Shown: positions 45,835-54,182, numbered from the stretch's first letter. The stretch: DNA of 64,000 nucleotides from Mycobacterium sp. 236(2023) (GCF_029623955.1 NZ_JARSBP010000007.1:62001-126000), one strand, 5' to 3'. Numbers and translations are program-made. Notes: a model not told the origin generated them from the letters alone.

Positions 45835-46167
45835 CTATTCCCCCGCTTCGGACGTCTCGTCCCAGAACTGCTTGCGGGACAGCTGCATTGCCTCGTTCCC
45901 GGCTTCGAAGAGGTCGTTGAGCTTCTTCTCTAGGCTGAGGTTGGTCAGCCGGGTGCGGACCGCATCGTCGATGAAGAGGCTCACCAGCCGTCCGTCGTCA
46001 CCTAACGTAAAGCGCACCAGGCCTTCTGGGTCTTCCACCTCGGTGCGCAGCGCGGTGAGCCGGGCGATCATGTCGTCGAGGCGCTGCAGCGTGGAGGCGA
46101 TTTCGGCTTCGCAGTACTTCACTTTCTCGGCGTCGCCGAGGTCGTCAAAACTGGACGGGCCGCTCAC
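45835..46167 (-). CDS. EspL/YbaB-like small protein
   Basis: 110 residues: N-terminal helix, a beta hairpin (EGLVRFTLGDDGRLVSLFIDD), then a long C-terminal helix, the YbaB/EbfC-like fold of EspL. In ESX-1, espL directly follows espB; here it overlaps the EspB-like gene by 4 bases, so order and coupling are kept. Probably a chaperone-like partner in EspB-type secretion. It ends the operon. Confidence 0.7.
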   Translation of the reverse strand: MSGPSSFDDLGDAEKVKYCEAEIASTLQRLDDMIARLTALRTEVEDPEGLVRFTLGDDGRLVSLFIDDAVRTRLTNLSLEKKLNDLFEAGNEAMQLSRKQFWDETSEAGE

Positions 46168-47798
46168 TTGTCGTCGTCCCGGGTGGGCATGGTGATGCGG
46201 CGGACCACGGGTTTGAGCGGCGGGTCGTCGTCATCGGGCGGGTCGTTGCGGGGTGCGGAGGCGGTCGCCGATTGTGCGATGCGGTCCTCGGCGACCTTGC
46301 CCGTCACCGATTCGGTGTGCGGCTCCGGTGTCTGGACGACTTTCTTGGCGCGCTGTTGCGGTTCCTGGCCGGCCCCGCCCTGCCCGCCGGCGCCGCCCAT
46401 GCCGTGCATGGGCGCCATCGGCATTCCGCCCATCCCGCCGGGCGCTCCCGCTGGCGCCGCGGGTGGGGGCAGGGCACCGCCGCCGGGGGTTGTCGGCAGG
46501 TTGGGCGGCGGACCGGTCGTGGGTGTGGTCGAGGGCGGCAGGTTCACCGCTCCCCCGCCGCCGGCGGGCAGCGTGCCCGCACCGCCGCCGGCGCCACCGG
46601 AGCCGAGCCCGTCCGCGCCCAGCCCGCCGGGGTCGCCCGCCTTGCTCAGCGCGCGCACGCGTTCGGCCTGGTTTCCTTCCAGCCCGGACTTCATCATTCC
46701 GCCGAGCTGCTGGCTGAGCTGACCGGCCATCTGCCCCACCATTTCGGGCATCTTGCCGACGGAGCCGAACATTCCGCCGACGGCGCCGCCGATCGCGCCG
46801 AGCATCTGCGACATCATCTCGGGCAATTTGGAGGCCATCTCGCCGGCCTTCTCGGGTGTCATCTGTTCCCCGGCCTTGCCGGTGGGGTCGCCGGGAACCC
46901 CTGGTGCGCCGGGCATTCCGGGTGCGGCACCGGGTCCGCCGGCGGTGCCGGTGCCCGCCTCGGTGGCGGTGTGGTAGCTGCCGTAACCCTGTGCTGCTTT
47001 GGCGTCCATCTCGGCTTTGCGCGTGTACAGCTCGCCCAGCTGGACGGCGTACATGCCGCCGGAGGCCATGTTGGCGGCGGAGACCTGTTCGATCTGGCGG
47101 CGCAGCGTCTCGTATTCCTCGGGGGTGGGGATGTCGGCGCGGGCCTGCACCGCGCTGGCGCTGTGATGGTCGGCCTGCTGCACCAGGCCGCGGGCCCATT
47201 CAGAGGATGCCTCGAATGCTTCGGCGTACTTCGTGAGATGGGCGCGCACGACATCGGTGGAGACCTCGCTGTCCCAGGAGTCGGGCAGCGACGCCGACGC
47301 CGAGCGCACGGTGTCGGCGGCTTCGTCGAGGGTCGCGGCCACTCGCATCCAGGCGCCGATGAACTGGTCGCCGACGTGCGGGCTGCCCGAATGCACGGCG
47401 GCGGACAGTGCTTCGCCGGGCAGCGGGGCGGGCGGCGTCAGTGGGGGCCGCACGTCGGGCATCAGCGGTGGTGAGGGCGGGGCCCAGCCCGTGACGGTGA
47501 CGACGTCGGGGACGCCGAGTTTCTGCAGCCCGGTCTTGTTGAAGAGGTCCTGGACAACGAATCCGGCGGAGACGTTGGTCAGCTGCGCCGCAGTGGCCGC
47601 TAGACACAGCGACTGCTCGGCCACCGACGTGATGAGCAGCGTGGCGCCCGTCGAGAGGCGCACCGCGCCGCCCGCGGACGCCGGGTCGGCGCCCAGCGGC
47701 GGATGCGCCGGGTCGCCGCCGATGACGTTGGCGAGAGCTTCGGCGATCCGCTGCGCGACCAGGATCAAACCGGCAGGGTCGACGTTGATGGTGCTCAC
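46164..47798 (-). CDS. EspB-like secreted protein (PE-PPE-like fold)
   Basis: 544 residues from GTG 47798, which overlaps the upstream stop as GTGA; a longer frame to 48131 covers the neighbour. N-terminal helices (STINVDPAGLILVAQRIAEAL) resemble a PE part, and ~165-290 a PPE-like part with SWDSEV in place of WxG. The second half is Gly/Pro-rich with a charged, disordered end. EspB forms an exported oligomer in ESX-1. Flanked by EspC-, YbaB- and EspL-like genes, the layout resembles espC/espB/espL. Confidence is good for class, lower for function. Confidence 0.7.
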   Translation of the reverse strand: MSTINVDPAGLILVAQRIAEALANVIGGDPAHPPLGADPASAGGAVRLSTGATLLITSVAEQSLCLAATAAQLTNVSAGFVVQDLFNKTGLQKLGVPDVVTVTGWAPPSPPLMPDVRPPLTPPAPLPGEALSAAVHSGSPHVGDQFIGAWMRVAATLDEAADTVRSASASLPDSWDSEVSTDVVRAHLTKYAEAFEASSEWARGLVQQADHHSASAVQARADIPTPEEYETLRRQIEQVSAANMASGGMYAVQLGELYTRKAEMDAKAAQGYGSYHTATEAGTGTAGGPGAAPGMPGAPGVPGDPTGKAGEQMTPEKAGEMASKLPEMMSQMLGAIGGAVGGMFGSVGKMPEMVGQMAGQLSQQLGGMMKSGLEGNQAERVRALSKAGDPGGLGADGLGSGGAGGGAGTLPAGGGGAVNLPPSTTPTTGPPPNLPTTPGGGALPPPAAPAGAPGGMGGMPMAPMHGMGGAGGQGGAGQEPQQRAKKVVQTPEPHTESVTGKVAEDRIAQSATASAPRNDPPDDDDPPLKPVVRRITMPTRDDDK

Positions 47799-48103
47799 AG
47801 CGCTGCCAACCGGTTCCGGGCGGCGGCGAGGTCGGCCTCGGTGGGCATGCCGTCGAGTGCTTCGGTGGCGAGGTCGGCCTGTTCCCACTGCCGGCGCACC
47901 GCGAGCTGGCCTTGCAGGTAGGCGACGTCGGCGCAGGCCATGATGCGTTCGGCGAGTTCGTGGCCGGGCCGGGTCATGGCTTCGGGCTCGAGCTGGACAC
48001 CCAGGATGTGGCCGCGCACGGCCACCCGAACAAACACCGCCGCGTCCGCAGTGGCGGCGGTGAAGGATTGTTCGCTCAGCGGCAGGGCGTCGTGGTCGCT
48101 CAC
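47795..48103 (-). CDS. YbaB-like small protein in the EspB-like operon
   Basis: 102 residues: a beta hairpin (AAVFVRVAVRGHILGVQLEPEA) between helices, compatible with the YbaB-like fold seen in EspL. Overlaps both neighbours by 4 bases (ATGA and GTGA), so it is translationally coupled. Probably a second EspL-type helper. No motif to fix function. Confidence 0.55.
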   Translation of the reverse strand: MSDHDALPLSEQSFTAATADAAVFVRVAVRGHILGVQLEPEAMTRPGHELAERIMACADVAYLQGQLAVRRQWEQADLATEALDGMPTEADLAAARNRLAAL

Positions 48104-48399
48104 AGACGGAGGCGCTCCGCGCTGGACTCATCGACGTCGGTGAAGGCGGTCGCCTGGCGGCGCAGCAGGTCGGCGGCGCTGCGATGGGTGGTGGCGTGCT
48201 CGCTGAGAGCCGCGTCGCGTTGGGCGAGCAGGTCGGCGACCGCGGCTTTGACCTGGTGCATGATCGGGCCGTAGGTGCTCACCGCGGCGTGGATGTCGGC
48301 GCTGGCCTGCTGGGCGTCGCCGATGGTCGCGGCGACCTCGTCGTGCTGGTCGGCGACGGTGCGCAGTACCTGGGCCTCAACCCGGATCTGGTCGGTCAT
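48100..48399 (-). CDS. EspC-like ESX substrate
   Basis: 99 residues. Two helices with the start TDQIRVEAQVLRTVADQHDEVA, matching EspC in pattern, and the tail TAFTDVDESSAERL, which gives an FxxxD export-type motif. In ESX-1, EspC and EspA are exported together. It begins the overlapping run EspC-like, YbaB-like, EspB-like, EspL-like. Confidence 0.75.
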   Translation of the reverse strand: MTDQIRVEAQVLRTVADQHDEVAATIGDAQQASADIHAAVSTYGPIMHQVKAAVADLLAQRDAALSEHATTHRSAADLLRRQATAFTDVDESSAERLRL

Positions 48400-48423
48400 G
48401 GTGTGCTCCTTCGCTTGGTGCGA

Positions 48424-50280
48424 TTATCCCGCACGGCTGGGTACCGCCGGTGCGGCAATGATGCGGGAGGGATCCATCCAGCCCAGGAAATCCGGGCTGG
48501 ACGCCACCGACGACAACGGCACCACCTCGCCGTCCTGCAGCGCTTTGACCGAGCTCAGCGCGACGACGTAGCGGTCGGCGAACATGCCGATGGCACCGCA
48601 GGACAGCGCCGATGGGTCGATGGGGTCGGTGACGGGGGTGCCCGGCGGTGGGAGTTCGATGCCGGCGTCGCGGAACGCTTGCTCGACCGGCGTCCCCGAC
48701 AGATGAGAGGTAACGGCGCGCGCCACGTCAGCGGTCTTGGCGTTGGACGTCGAACCGTCGGGCAGCGCCACCGTTGTCGGGGCCGGAGGCGGGCCGGTGT
48801 CAGCAGCCGGCGGTGCCCCCGAACCGGCATCGGTCGCCTCCGGCACCGGCGGTGGGGGTGGTGCCGGCGTGGGCTCCGGCGTGCTCACCGCTGTCGGTGC
48901 CTCTACCTCGCTGTCCGCATCCTCGGATTCCTCTGCCTCGTCGAGCTTTTCGGGTTCCTCGGTACGGCGGGCAGTATCACCGAGCTGTGAGATCAGCCCT
49001 GCCAGCGGGGCGGTCGCCCCCGCGAGCTGTCCGAGCGGATCCATGCCCATGCCCAGTCCGGGCGGCATGCCACCCAGGGCGCCCGGCAGCGCCGACGCTA
49101 GCGAGGCCATGGGATCTGTTGCGCCGGTTGCACCGGCGCCGAGGTCACCGAGTCCGAGATCGGCCAGCGTCGGGTCGGGCATCGCGTCGGCCGGACCGAG
49201 AGTGACAGGTGTGGCCGCCTCGGCGGCGGGCGTCCCGGCAGGCATCGGTGGGGGCGGATCGCCTGTGGGCGCGCCCGTGCCCGGGGCGCCGGGATCGAGC
49301 GCGTACAGATTCGACAGTGCCTCAACGGCTTTGGCTTGGTCGTCGGCGGTCAGCGTGCCCGACGACACCACGTCCCCAATGGCGGCGACCTGCCCACGCA
49401 GAAACTTCAGGAACGCCTCTTCCCCGGCCGGGGTGTCCATCGAAAGCGCCGGGTTGTTGATGGCTTCGACGATCTTCTGCTGGATCTGCTGCAGCTGCTG
49501 TTGGCCGTCGGAGGTGGTGGCGTGCGCCTGCAGCATCACCTCCGACAGCGCGCCTTCGGCCTTGCTGAGGTCGCTGTAGCGGGCAGCCATGTCGTCGTGC
49601 AGCTGGCGCACGGCGTCGGCGGCGCGCCCGGACTGCTGTTCCTCGGTCGGCAAAGGCTCCGCCGACGGGGCCGGGGCGGGGTCGGTGTCGTTGAAGTCGT
49701 TGGCGGTGATCGGGTCTCCCCCTGCGGTGTAGTAGCGGCGTTCGCCGGTGACCGGGTCGTCGACGTAGTAGTCGCCGCGCGCGTTCTTCGGTGTCAGCGT
49801 GCCCAAGTGGTCGTGATAGCCATGCGGCGCGGGCGGCGTCGCGCCGACGAGTGGCGCGATCTGCTGGCCTTCGGCGTCGACCGGGGCATACAGGCCGTCG
49901 TCGCCGCGCCGATATCCGGCGGGCGGAACCGCCTGGCCCACAATCCCGTTGGGGTCCAGCGCCGACACGGTGCCGTCGGTGTTGAGCACGTAGGTGGTGT
50001 CGGAGCCCGAATTGCGGTAGGCCAGCGTCCCGTCGGCCGGCACGGGTGTGCCGTCGCCGAACACCAGCGCGCGGGGGGCGCCGACGCTGTCGGTGTCGAA
50101 GTGCATGTTCGGGTCGCCGTAGGCGACCCGCGCCTTGTCCAGCACGCCGCCCCAGTACGGGTCGGCGCGGTCGATGAACTCGTCCGCTCCGGGCGGTGCC
50201 CAGCCGGCACCTCCGGCGCGCAGCCCGCCGGGATCGGGGTCCCAGCGGGTGTGCTCGTCGAAGCGGCGCAGCTCGGTCAT
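48424..50280 (-). CDS. DUF4226-like ESX-associated protein with Pro-rich centre
   Basis: 618 residues. N-terminal region (1-195) with Tyr/Asp-rich repeats suggesting beta structure; ~205-330 a helical DUF4226-like segment (MAARYSDLSKAEGALSEVMLQ); ~335-520 Pro/Gly/Ala-rich; ~525-618 a C-terminal alpha/beta domain. Lies 15 bases after a small gene and 24 bases before the EspC-like gene, in one operon. Probably exported. The family name is from memory; no enzymatic motif seen. Confidence 0.6.
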   Translation of the reverse strand: MTELRRFDEHTRWDPDPGGLRAGGAGWAPPGADEFIDRADPYWGGVLDKARVAYGDPNMHFDTDSVGAPRALVFGDGTPVPADGTLAYRNSGSDTTYVLNTDGTVSALDPNGIVGQAVPPAGYRRGDDGLYAPVDAEGQQIAPLVGATPPAPHGYHDHLGTLTPKNARGDYYVDDPVTGERRYYTAGGDPITANDFNDTDPAPAPSAEPLPTEEQQSGRAADAVRQLHDDMAARYSDLSKAEGALSEVMLQAHATTSDGQQQLQQIQQKIVEAINNPALSMDTPAGEEAFLKFLRGQVAAIGDVVSSGTLTADDQAKAVEALSNLYALDPGAPGTGAPTGDPPPPMPAGTPAAEAATPVTLGPADAMPDPTLADLGLGDLGAGATGATDPMASLASALPGALGGMPPGLGMGMDPLGQLAGATAPLAGLISQLGDTARRTEEPEKLDEAEESEDADSEVEAPTAVSTPEPTPAPPPPPVPEATDAGSGAPPAADTGPPPAPTTVALPDGSTSNAKTADVARAVTSHLSGTPVEQAFRDAGIELPPPGTPVTDPIDPSALSCGAIGMFADRYVVALSSVKALQDGEVVPLSSVASSPDFLGWMDPSRIIAAPAVPSRAG

Positions 50281-50295
50281 GACAGTCGCTGCGCT

Positions 50296-50448
50296 CTAGA
50301 ACCAGCCGCGGCCGAGGTCGTCCTCCAGGCCCACCGGTGGGACGAATGCCGGGGGGTCGGCGGGCAGCCGATCCCCGCCGAACAGCTGCGCAACCCGGTC
50401 GAGCATGTCCAGGACCTGGCTGGTCTCCTGCTGCAACGTGGGCTCCAT
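50296..50448 (-). CDS. 50-residue protein leading the EspC/EspB-like operon
   Basis: ATG 50448 with a strong AGGGGGAG 2-5 bases ahead; stop TAG at 50296. The product begins MEPTLQQETSQVLDMLDR (one helix) and ends in an acidic, Trp-containing tail, DDLGRGWF. Short enough to be missed by length filters. It sits right after the shared promoter and 15 bases before the DUF4226-like gene, so it is likely real and first in the operon. Function unknown. Confidence 0.7.
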   Translation of the reverse strand: MEPTLQQETSQVLDMLDRVAQLFGGDRLPADPPAFVPPVGLEDDLGRGWF

Positions 50449-50473
50449 ATCTCCCCCTCAAGGTGTTCCCTCG

Positions 50474-50513
50474 AGCGTATTTCCTGCCAGAGTTGGCCGT
50501 GTGCACTAATTTT
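50474..50513 (-). promoter_or_regulatory. Shared promoter, EspC/EspB-like operon
   Basis: Minus strand: AAATTA, GTGCA, 22 nt, TACGCT, then a leader of 25 nt with AGGGGGAG before ATG 50448. Confidence 0.75.
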
Positions 50514-51582
50514 CGGTGGCCTGAGCCACTGCTACGGGTCGGCGGGCGACGTAACTCGGCGGCATCGCGGTAACCCGCACCACGTCGCCGGTCTGCGGGG
50601 CGTGCACCACTTGGGTGGGTGAGATCGCGAGTTGCACGTGTCCGGGGCCGCGGTCGTCCCAGCTGGCTCGCGGGAAGATGAGGTCGCCGGCGCGGACTTC
50701 GCCGGGCGGCACCGCGACCCCTTGACCGACCTGAGTGTAGGTGTCGGGGCCGAGGCGGACCCCAGCTTGCGCCCACGCCCACTGCGTCAGCCCGGAGCAG
50801 TCAAAATTGTTGGGACCTTTGGCTCCCCACACATAGGCGACGCCCTGCTTGCTCAGCGCCGCCTGGACCGCCTCCCCGCCAGGGCCCGCAGGCACCGCGC
50901 CGGCACGTCCGTCGACACCGGCGGCGAGCACCACGTCGCCACCGCTGCCCGATCTTGTGGACGGCGGCGGTTCCAGGGTCGGCGATCCGGAACCGAAGGA
51001 CGCTGGACTGAAGCCCGAACCTCCGCCGCCGCCCGCGCTCAAGCCGCCGAAACCGTTGCCGCTCAACGCACCGGCGCCGCCCCCGGTGGCCCGGGCGGAG
51101 TACACGAGTGCGCGCAGCAGAGCCGCCATCCGTGCGTCGCGTAGTTTGTAGGCCTGCACTACCTGCTGTTGCTGGGCGATGCGCGCACGCATCGCGGTGA
51201 GCATGGCCTTCTCCCCCGCCGGATGACCGGTGTAGGGAGCGAGCCCGGTGACATCGGCTGTGGCACCGGTGATTACGGTGCCGGAGCGGCCGTGCCCAGA
51301 CCGGTCAGCCGCCGCGGCTTCGCGCAGTCCACTGCCGAGGCGCTCGTCGACTCCCGACAGCGTGTCCAGGCTCAGACCTGCCCGCCCACCGAATTGCCCG
51401 TAGCTGAGCGCGAATTCACCGGAGAGCCCTGAGGCGCGAGCCACGCCATCGCGGACCAAGTCGCGTGCCCCGCCCAGCCCCGACGCGGCGGACGCGCCGC
51501 CGGAGGACGCGGGTGTCCCGAACAGGGCGTGGCCGCGCCCGAGAACATCTCCGGCTTCCGCCACGATCGTCCCAAGTGACAC
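50506..51582 (-). CDS. NlpC/P60 (C40) peptidoglycan endopeptidase
   Basis: 358 residues from GTG 51582, fixed by the -10 GATACT 6 nt ahead. A helical N-terminal half (about 1-170, DUF4226-like in pattern) with Gly-rich linkers, then an NlpC/P60 domain from ~235 with catalytic Cys262 (FDCSG) and His315 (GPGHVQL), and HAPQ for the third polar residue. It should cut peptide bonds in the cell wall. No N-terminal signal is visible, so it may leave through the ESX channel. It could open the wall for the T4SS or ESX apparatus. A frame extension to 51741 lies upstream of the promoter. Confidence 0.85.
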   Translation of the reverse strand: MSLGTIVAEAGDVLGRGHALFGTPASSGGASAASGLGGARDLVRDGVARASGLSGEFALSYGQFGGRAGLSLDTLSGVDERLGSGLREAAAADRSGHGRSGTVITGATADVTGLAPYTGHPAGEKAMLTAMRARIAQQQQVVQAYKLRDARMAALLRALVYSARATGGGAGALSGNGFGGLSAGGGGGSGFSPASFGSGSPTLEPPPSTRSGSGGDVVLAAGVDGRAGAVPAGPGGEAVQAALSKQGVAYVWGAKGPNNFDCSGLTQWAWAQAGVRLGPDTYTQVGQGVAVPPGEVRAGDLIFPRASWDDRGPGHVQLAISPTQVVHAPQTGDVVRVTAMPPSYVARRPVAVAQATEN

Positions 51583-52016
51583 CTCTTCAGTATCGAATAG
51601 CGCAGTAGGGCCTCTGTGCACAATTTCCTGCGATCGATCAGTCACAACGCGGCAGGGCACCACCCTTGGTGCAGTTGCGCCAGGCACGGTTAGACTCGTG
51701 ATGTCTCCCACGCCCTGGCTCGTAGGCTTCTTGCCGCGCATGGTGGCTAACCCGTTGGATGCCGGATACGTCGACGGAGACGAATGACCGGGCTCTTTCC
51801 GGTCCGCACGACCCGGCGCCGCGCTTAACCCCTTGATGCCGCGTTAACCGTTGGCTAACACCCATGCGTGCCGGCGCCGGGGTACGCGCGCGCTGGCTCA
51901 GCTTGGGCCTTCATCGGGCCTCGATGTGACGATTTCGCGCCGGAGGCCCGCTCTCCCACCGTCGATAATGGTGTGTATCAGCGTCATTCAACCAGCTAGT
52001 TAAGGTGCGGTGAACC
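51583..52016. other. Intergenic region before the IS110 transposase
   Basis: 434 bases. The left end holds the NlpC/P60 promoter. The remaining ~380 bases have no gene but several short inverted repeats, e.g. GACCGG/CCGGTC at 51786-51804 and GTTAAC-type elements near 51845-51860. For an IS110 element this is where the left end and bridge RNA would lie. Confidence 0.4.
51589..51627 (-). promoter_or_regulatory. Shared promoter, NlpC/P60 gene
   Basis: Minus strand: AAATT, GTGCA, 22 nt, GATACT, 6 nt, GTG 51582. Confidence 0.7.
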
Positions 52017-53093
52017 ATGCCCCCAATCGTCATCGGTATCGATGCCCATAAGTCCAGCCACACGTGTGCCGCAGTAGACGGCATGGGACGAGTTCTCGCC
52101 GTCAAGACCGTGGCGGCTACCACCGCCGGGCACATGAACCTGATGGCTTGGGCGCGTATGTCATTCGGTGACGATCTGAAATTTGGCGTCGAGGACGTCC
52201 GCGTCGTCACTCGGCGCCTGGAGGAGGATTTGTTCGGTGCGGGTCAGGTGGTTGTGCGAGTGCCCGCCAATACGATGGGCCGCGTCCGAGCATCGGGTCG
52301 GGCCCGGGGGAAATCAGATCCCATCGACGCCACCGCCGTGGCACGCGCAGTGCTGCGCGAACCCGACCTGCCAGAAGCTTTTCAGGACCCGCTTAGCCGC
52401 GCCTTCGGGTTGCTGATCAATCGCCGTGACGTCCTCGTGCACCAACGCACGGCGACGATAACCCGGGTGATCTGGCGCATTCACGAGCTGGACCCTGAAC
52501 GCGGTTCGTCGCTGGGTTCCCTCAACTACGAGGTGCATCGCGACCCACTTGACCGTTGGCTGGCAACGCAGTCAGGAGTCGTTGCTGAGATTGCCCGCCA
52601 GGAATTGTCAGAAGTCGCTGTGCTATCCACGAAGATCGGTGATCTGCGCAAGCGCATCAGCAAAGACGCGCGACAGTCGTTGCCGAATATGCTCACCGTG
52701 GTGGGGTGTGGCGAGTTGATGGCCGCCAAGATTGTCGGCGAGACCGGCTCGCCGCGCCGGTTCAAAGATGAGGCCGCGTTCGCGCGATACGCGGGTGTTG
52801 CGCCCCTACCGCACTGGTCGGGCAGCACGGAGGGGCGCATGCGTATGACTCGATCTGGCAATCGGCAGCTGAATATGGCTTTGCATCGGATCGCTGTCGT
52901 GCAGATTCAGCGCGAGGGCCCCGGCCAGCGGTACTACCGCAGGAGACGGGAGATGGGCGACAACTATTACTCGGCGATGCGACGGTTGAAGCGGCGCATC
53001 GTCAGAGTGGTGTTCAGCCGCATGACAACTGACCTCCGAGCCCATGCGGAGAGAACAGCCGACGATCAGACTACTCGTAGCTCAGGTTCGTGA
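52017..53093 (+). mobile_element. IS110-family transposase gene
   Basis: 358 residues. N-terminal DEDD/RuvC-like part starting GIDAHKSS with later VEDV and KSDPIDATAVA, and C-terminal Transposase_20 part with ML(TVVGCGELMAAKIVGE) and a Ser-containing end. IS110 recombinases lack terminal inverted repeats and use a structured bridge RNA. The coding frame runs 23 bases past the stop of the opposite gene at 53071, so the last residues (about from TTRSSGS) probably come from the flank. Element ends cannot be fixed by eye. The copy looks intact. Confidence 0.88.
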
Positions 53094-53556
53094 GGTTCTC
53101 AGCTGTTCGCATGGATTCGCCGGCTTGTTGCGTCATCAACGCCTGCATCTCGGTCATTGCGCGCCGCAACGCCATGAGTGCCGCGATCTCGGCAGCCGGA
53201 ATCTCCGACCATTCGCCGAGGGTTTCGCAGCTCTCCGCGGCGCGGCTCGCCACCTCCCCCGCCTGGGCCGCGCTGTGGGCATGGCTGTCGGCGGCGCGGG
53301 CCAGTTGCTCGACGAGGTGCGCATCGCTGGCCGCGCATTCGTCGAGGCGCCGCGCGACCGACGCGAGCGTTTCGTGGTGGGCGTCGGCGAGGGATCCGGC
53401 CATCTCGCCGGTCGGGCCGACGGCGGCGTGACTGGCTTCTGCGGCCCGCTGGACCTTGTCCAGGGTGGCGGCGGCGGGCGCTTCCGCGGACGCGAACAGT
53501 GAGTCGGCGCGCTGCAACACGTCGACGACGCGTTCGATGGTGTCTCGCGGCGACAT
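53071..53556 (-). CDS. Ala-rich helical protein, possible ESX accessory
   Basis: 161 residues, almost all helix and without membrane segments; heptad-like Ala/Leu pattern. Precedes the NlpC/P60 gene on the same strand but is separated from it by the IS110 gene. ATG is 6 nt after GACACT, so leaderless is possible, but the GYGCA box is not at the shared distance. Likely a cytosolic or exported coiled-coil protein. No family recognised. Confidence 0.5.
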   Translation of the reverse strand: MSPRDTIERVVDVLQRADSLFASAEAPAAATLDKVQRAAEASHAAVGPTGEMAGSLADAHHETLASVARRLDECAASDAHLVEQLARAADSHAHSAAQAGEVASRAAESCETLGEWSEIPAAEIAALMALRRAMTEMQALMTQQAGESMRTAENLTNLSYE

Positions 53557-53684
53557 AGCAGCAGTGTCCCCCTAGTGCTGATCAGTGTGCAACTAGAGCG
53601 TTCACCTGCAGTTTTACATCACGGCGCATCACGCCAGTTACCTGTAACTATGGCCAAATTGTGGCCACAGTGTGGCCACGCACG

Positions 53685-53882
53685 TCAGTTTCGTCGACCG
53701 TCGCGGATCTGGTAGACGCGGGAGAGCGATAGGCCCGCTGCTGCGGCCAGCTGCTCGCCAGAGAGCCCCTGGTCGAATCCCTCACGGATGAGTCGGCGCA
53801 GCTCCGTGTCGGCCGTATCGAACGCGACGCGTCGAGACTCGCGCTGCTTCGCTGCTCGCTTGATCAGCGCGAGGTGGTCCAT
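53685..53882 (-). CDS. Small HTH regulator
   Basis: 65 residues with a C-terminal helix-turn-helix (EQLAAAAGLSLSRVYQIRDGRR) after a basic helix. Probably a DNA-binding protein of the accessory region. The 12-bp inverted repeat at 53938-53976, just upstream of its start, is a candidate operator. The 8-base palindrome GTGGCCAC occurs twice downstream of its stop (53661-53679). Confidence 0.7.
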   Translation of the reverse strand: MDHLALIKRAAKQRESRRVAFDTADTELRRLIREGFDQGLSGEQLAAAAGLSLSRVYQIRDGRRN

Positions 53883-53937
53883 AAGCAGCGGAGTCTAGCC
53901 ACAAAGACACGGGAGGCCATTCTCCTTCACATGACAT

Positions 53938-53976
53938 TTCCAGCGCGCTACAGTCCAGAGTTACAGCGCGCTGGAA
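53938..53976. repeat. 12-bp inverted repeat, candidate operator or terminator
   Basis: TTCCAGCGCGCT and AGCGCGCTGGAA with a 15-base loop, 55 bases upstream of the HTH gene and 200 bases upstream of the next plus-strand gene. Confidence 0.55.
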
Positions 53977-54101
53977 TTAGAGCGCACCAGTCGAGCTGAC
54001 GAGTCGAGGGGGGTGATGGAAGCTAGGGCGAAAAACACAACTGGGAGCATTTGAGCCCCAACGCATTTCATCGGGCCAATTTTGAGGCTGAGAAATATCG
54101 A

Positions 54102-54152
54102 AGGCGGCTTCCCTGCCAGGAAACCGCCTCCACAAGCCCCCTGCCAGGGGCT
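54102..54152 (+). promoter_or_regulatory. Tandem stem-loops in the leader of the 54183 gene
   Basis: Stem 1: AGGCGGCTTCC and GGAAACCGCCT (54102-54129, one mismatch); stem 2: AGCCCC and GGGGCT (54135-54152). Both carry the same loop, CTGCCA. They end 30 bases before the start. Possible leader control element. Confidence 0.5.
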
Positions 54153-54182
54153 CAGTACCGAAACCAAAAGGAGCGTACCTCC

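Noticed and set aside
53557..53595. Shared GYGCA promoter before the 161-residue gene
   Set aside because: GACACT is 6 nt before the ATG, but the nearest TTGCA is 19 nt from it, not 22, so it breaks the otherwise exact rule.
53653..53680. Attachment site from GTGGCCAC repeats resembling the ATGTGGCC at the window end
   Set aside because: Only a short, common palindrome is shared and the window end is cut, so no core identity can be shown.
54102..54152. ANTAR target RNA for the GAF-ANTAR protein
   Set aside because: Dual stem-loops are present but the CTGCCA loops lack the A1 and G4 pattern, and the regulator gene is 8 kb away.
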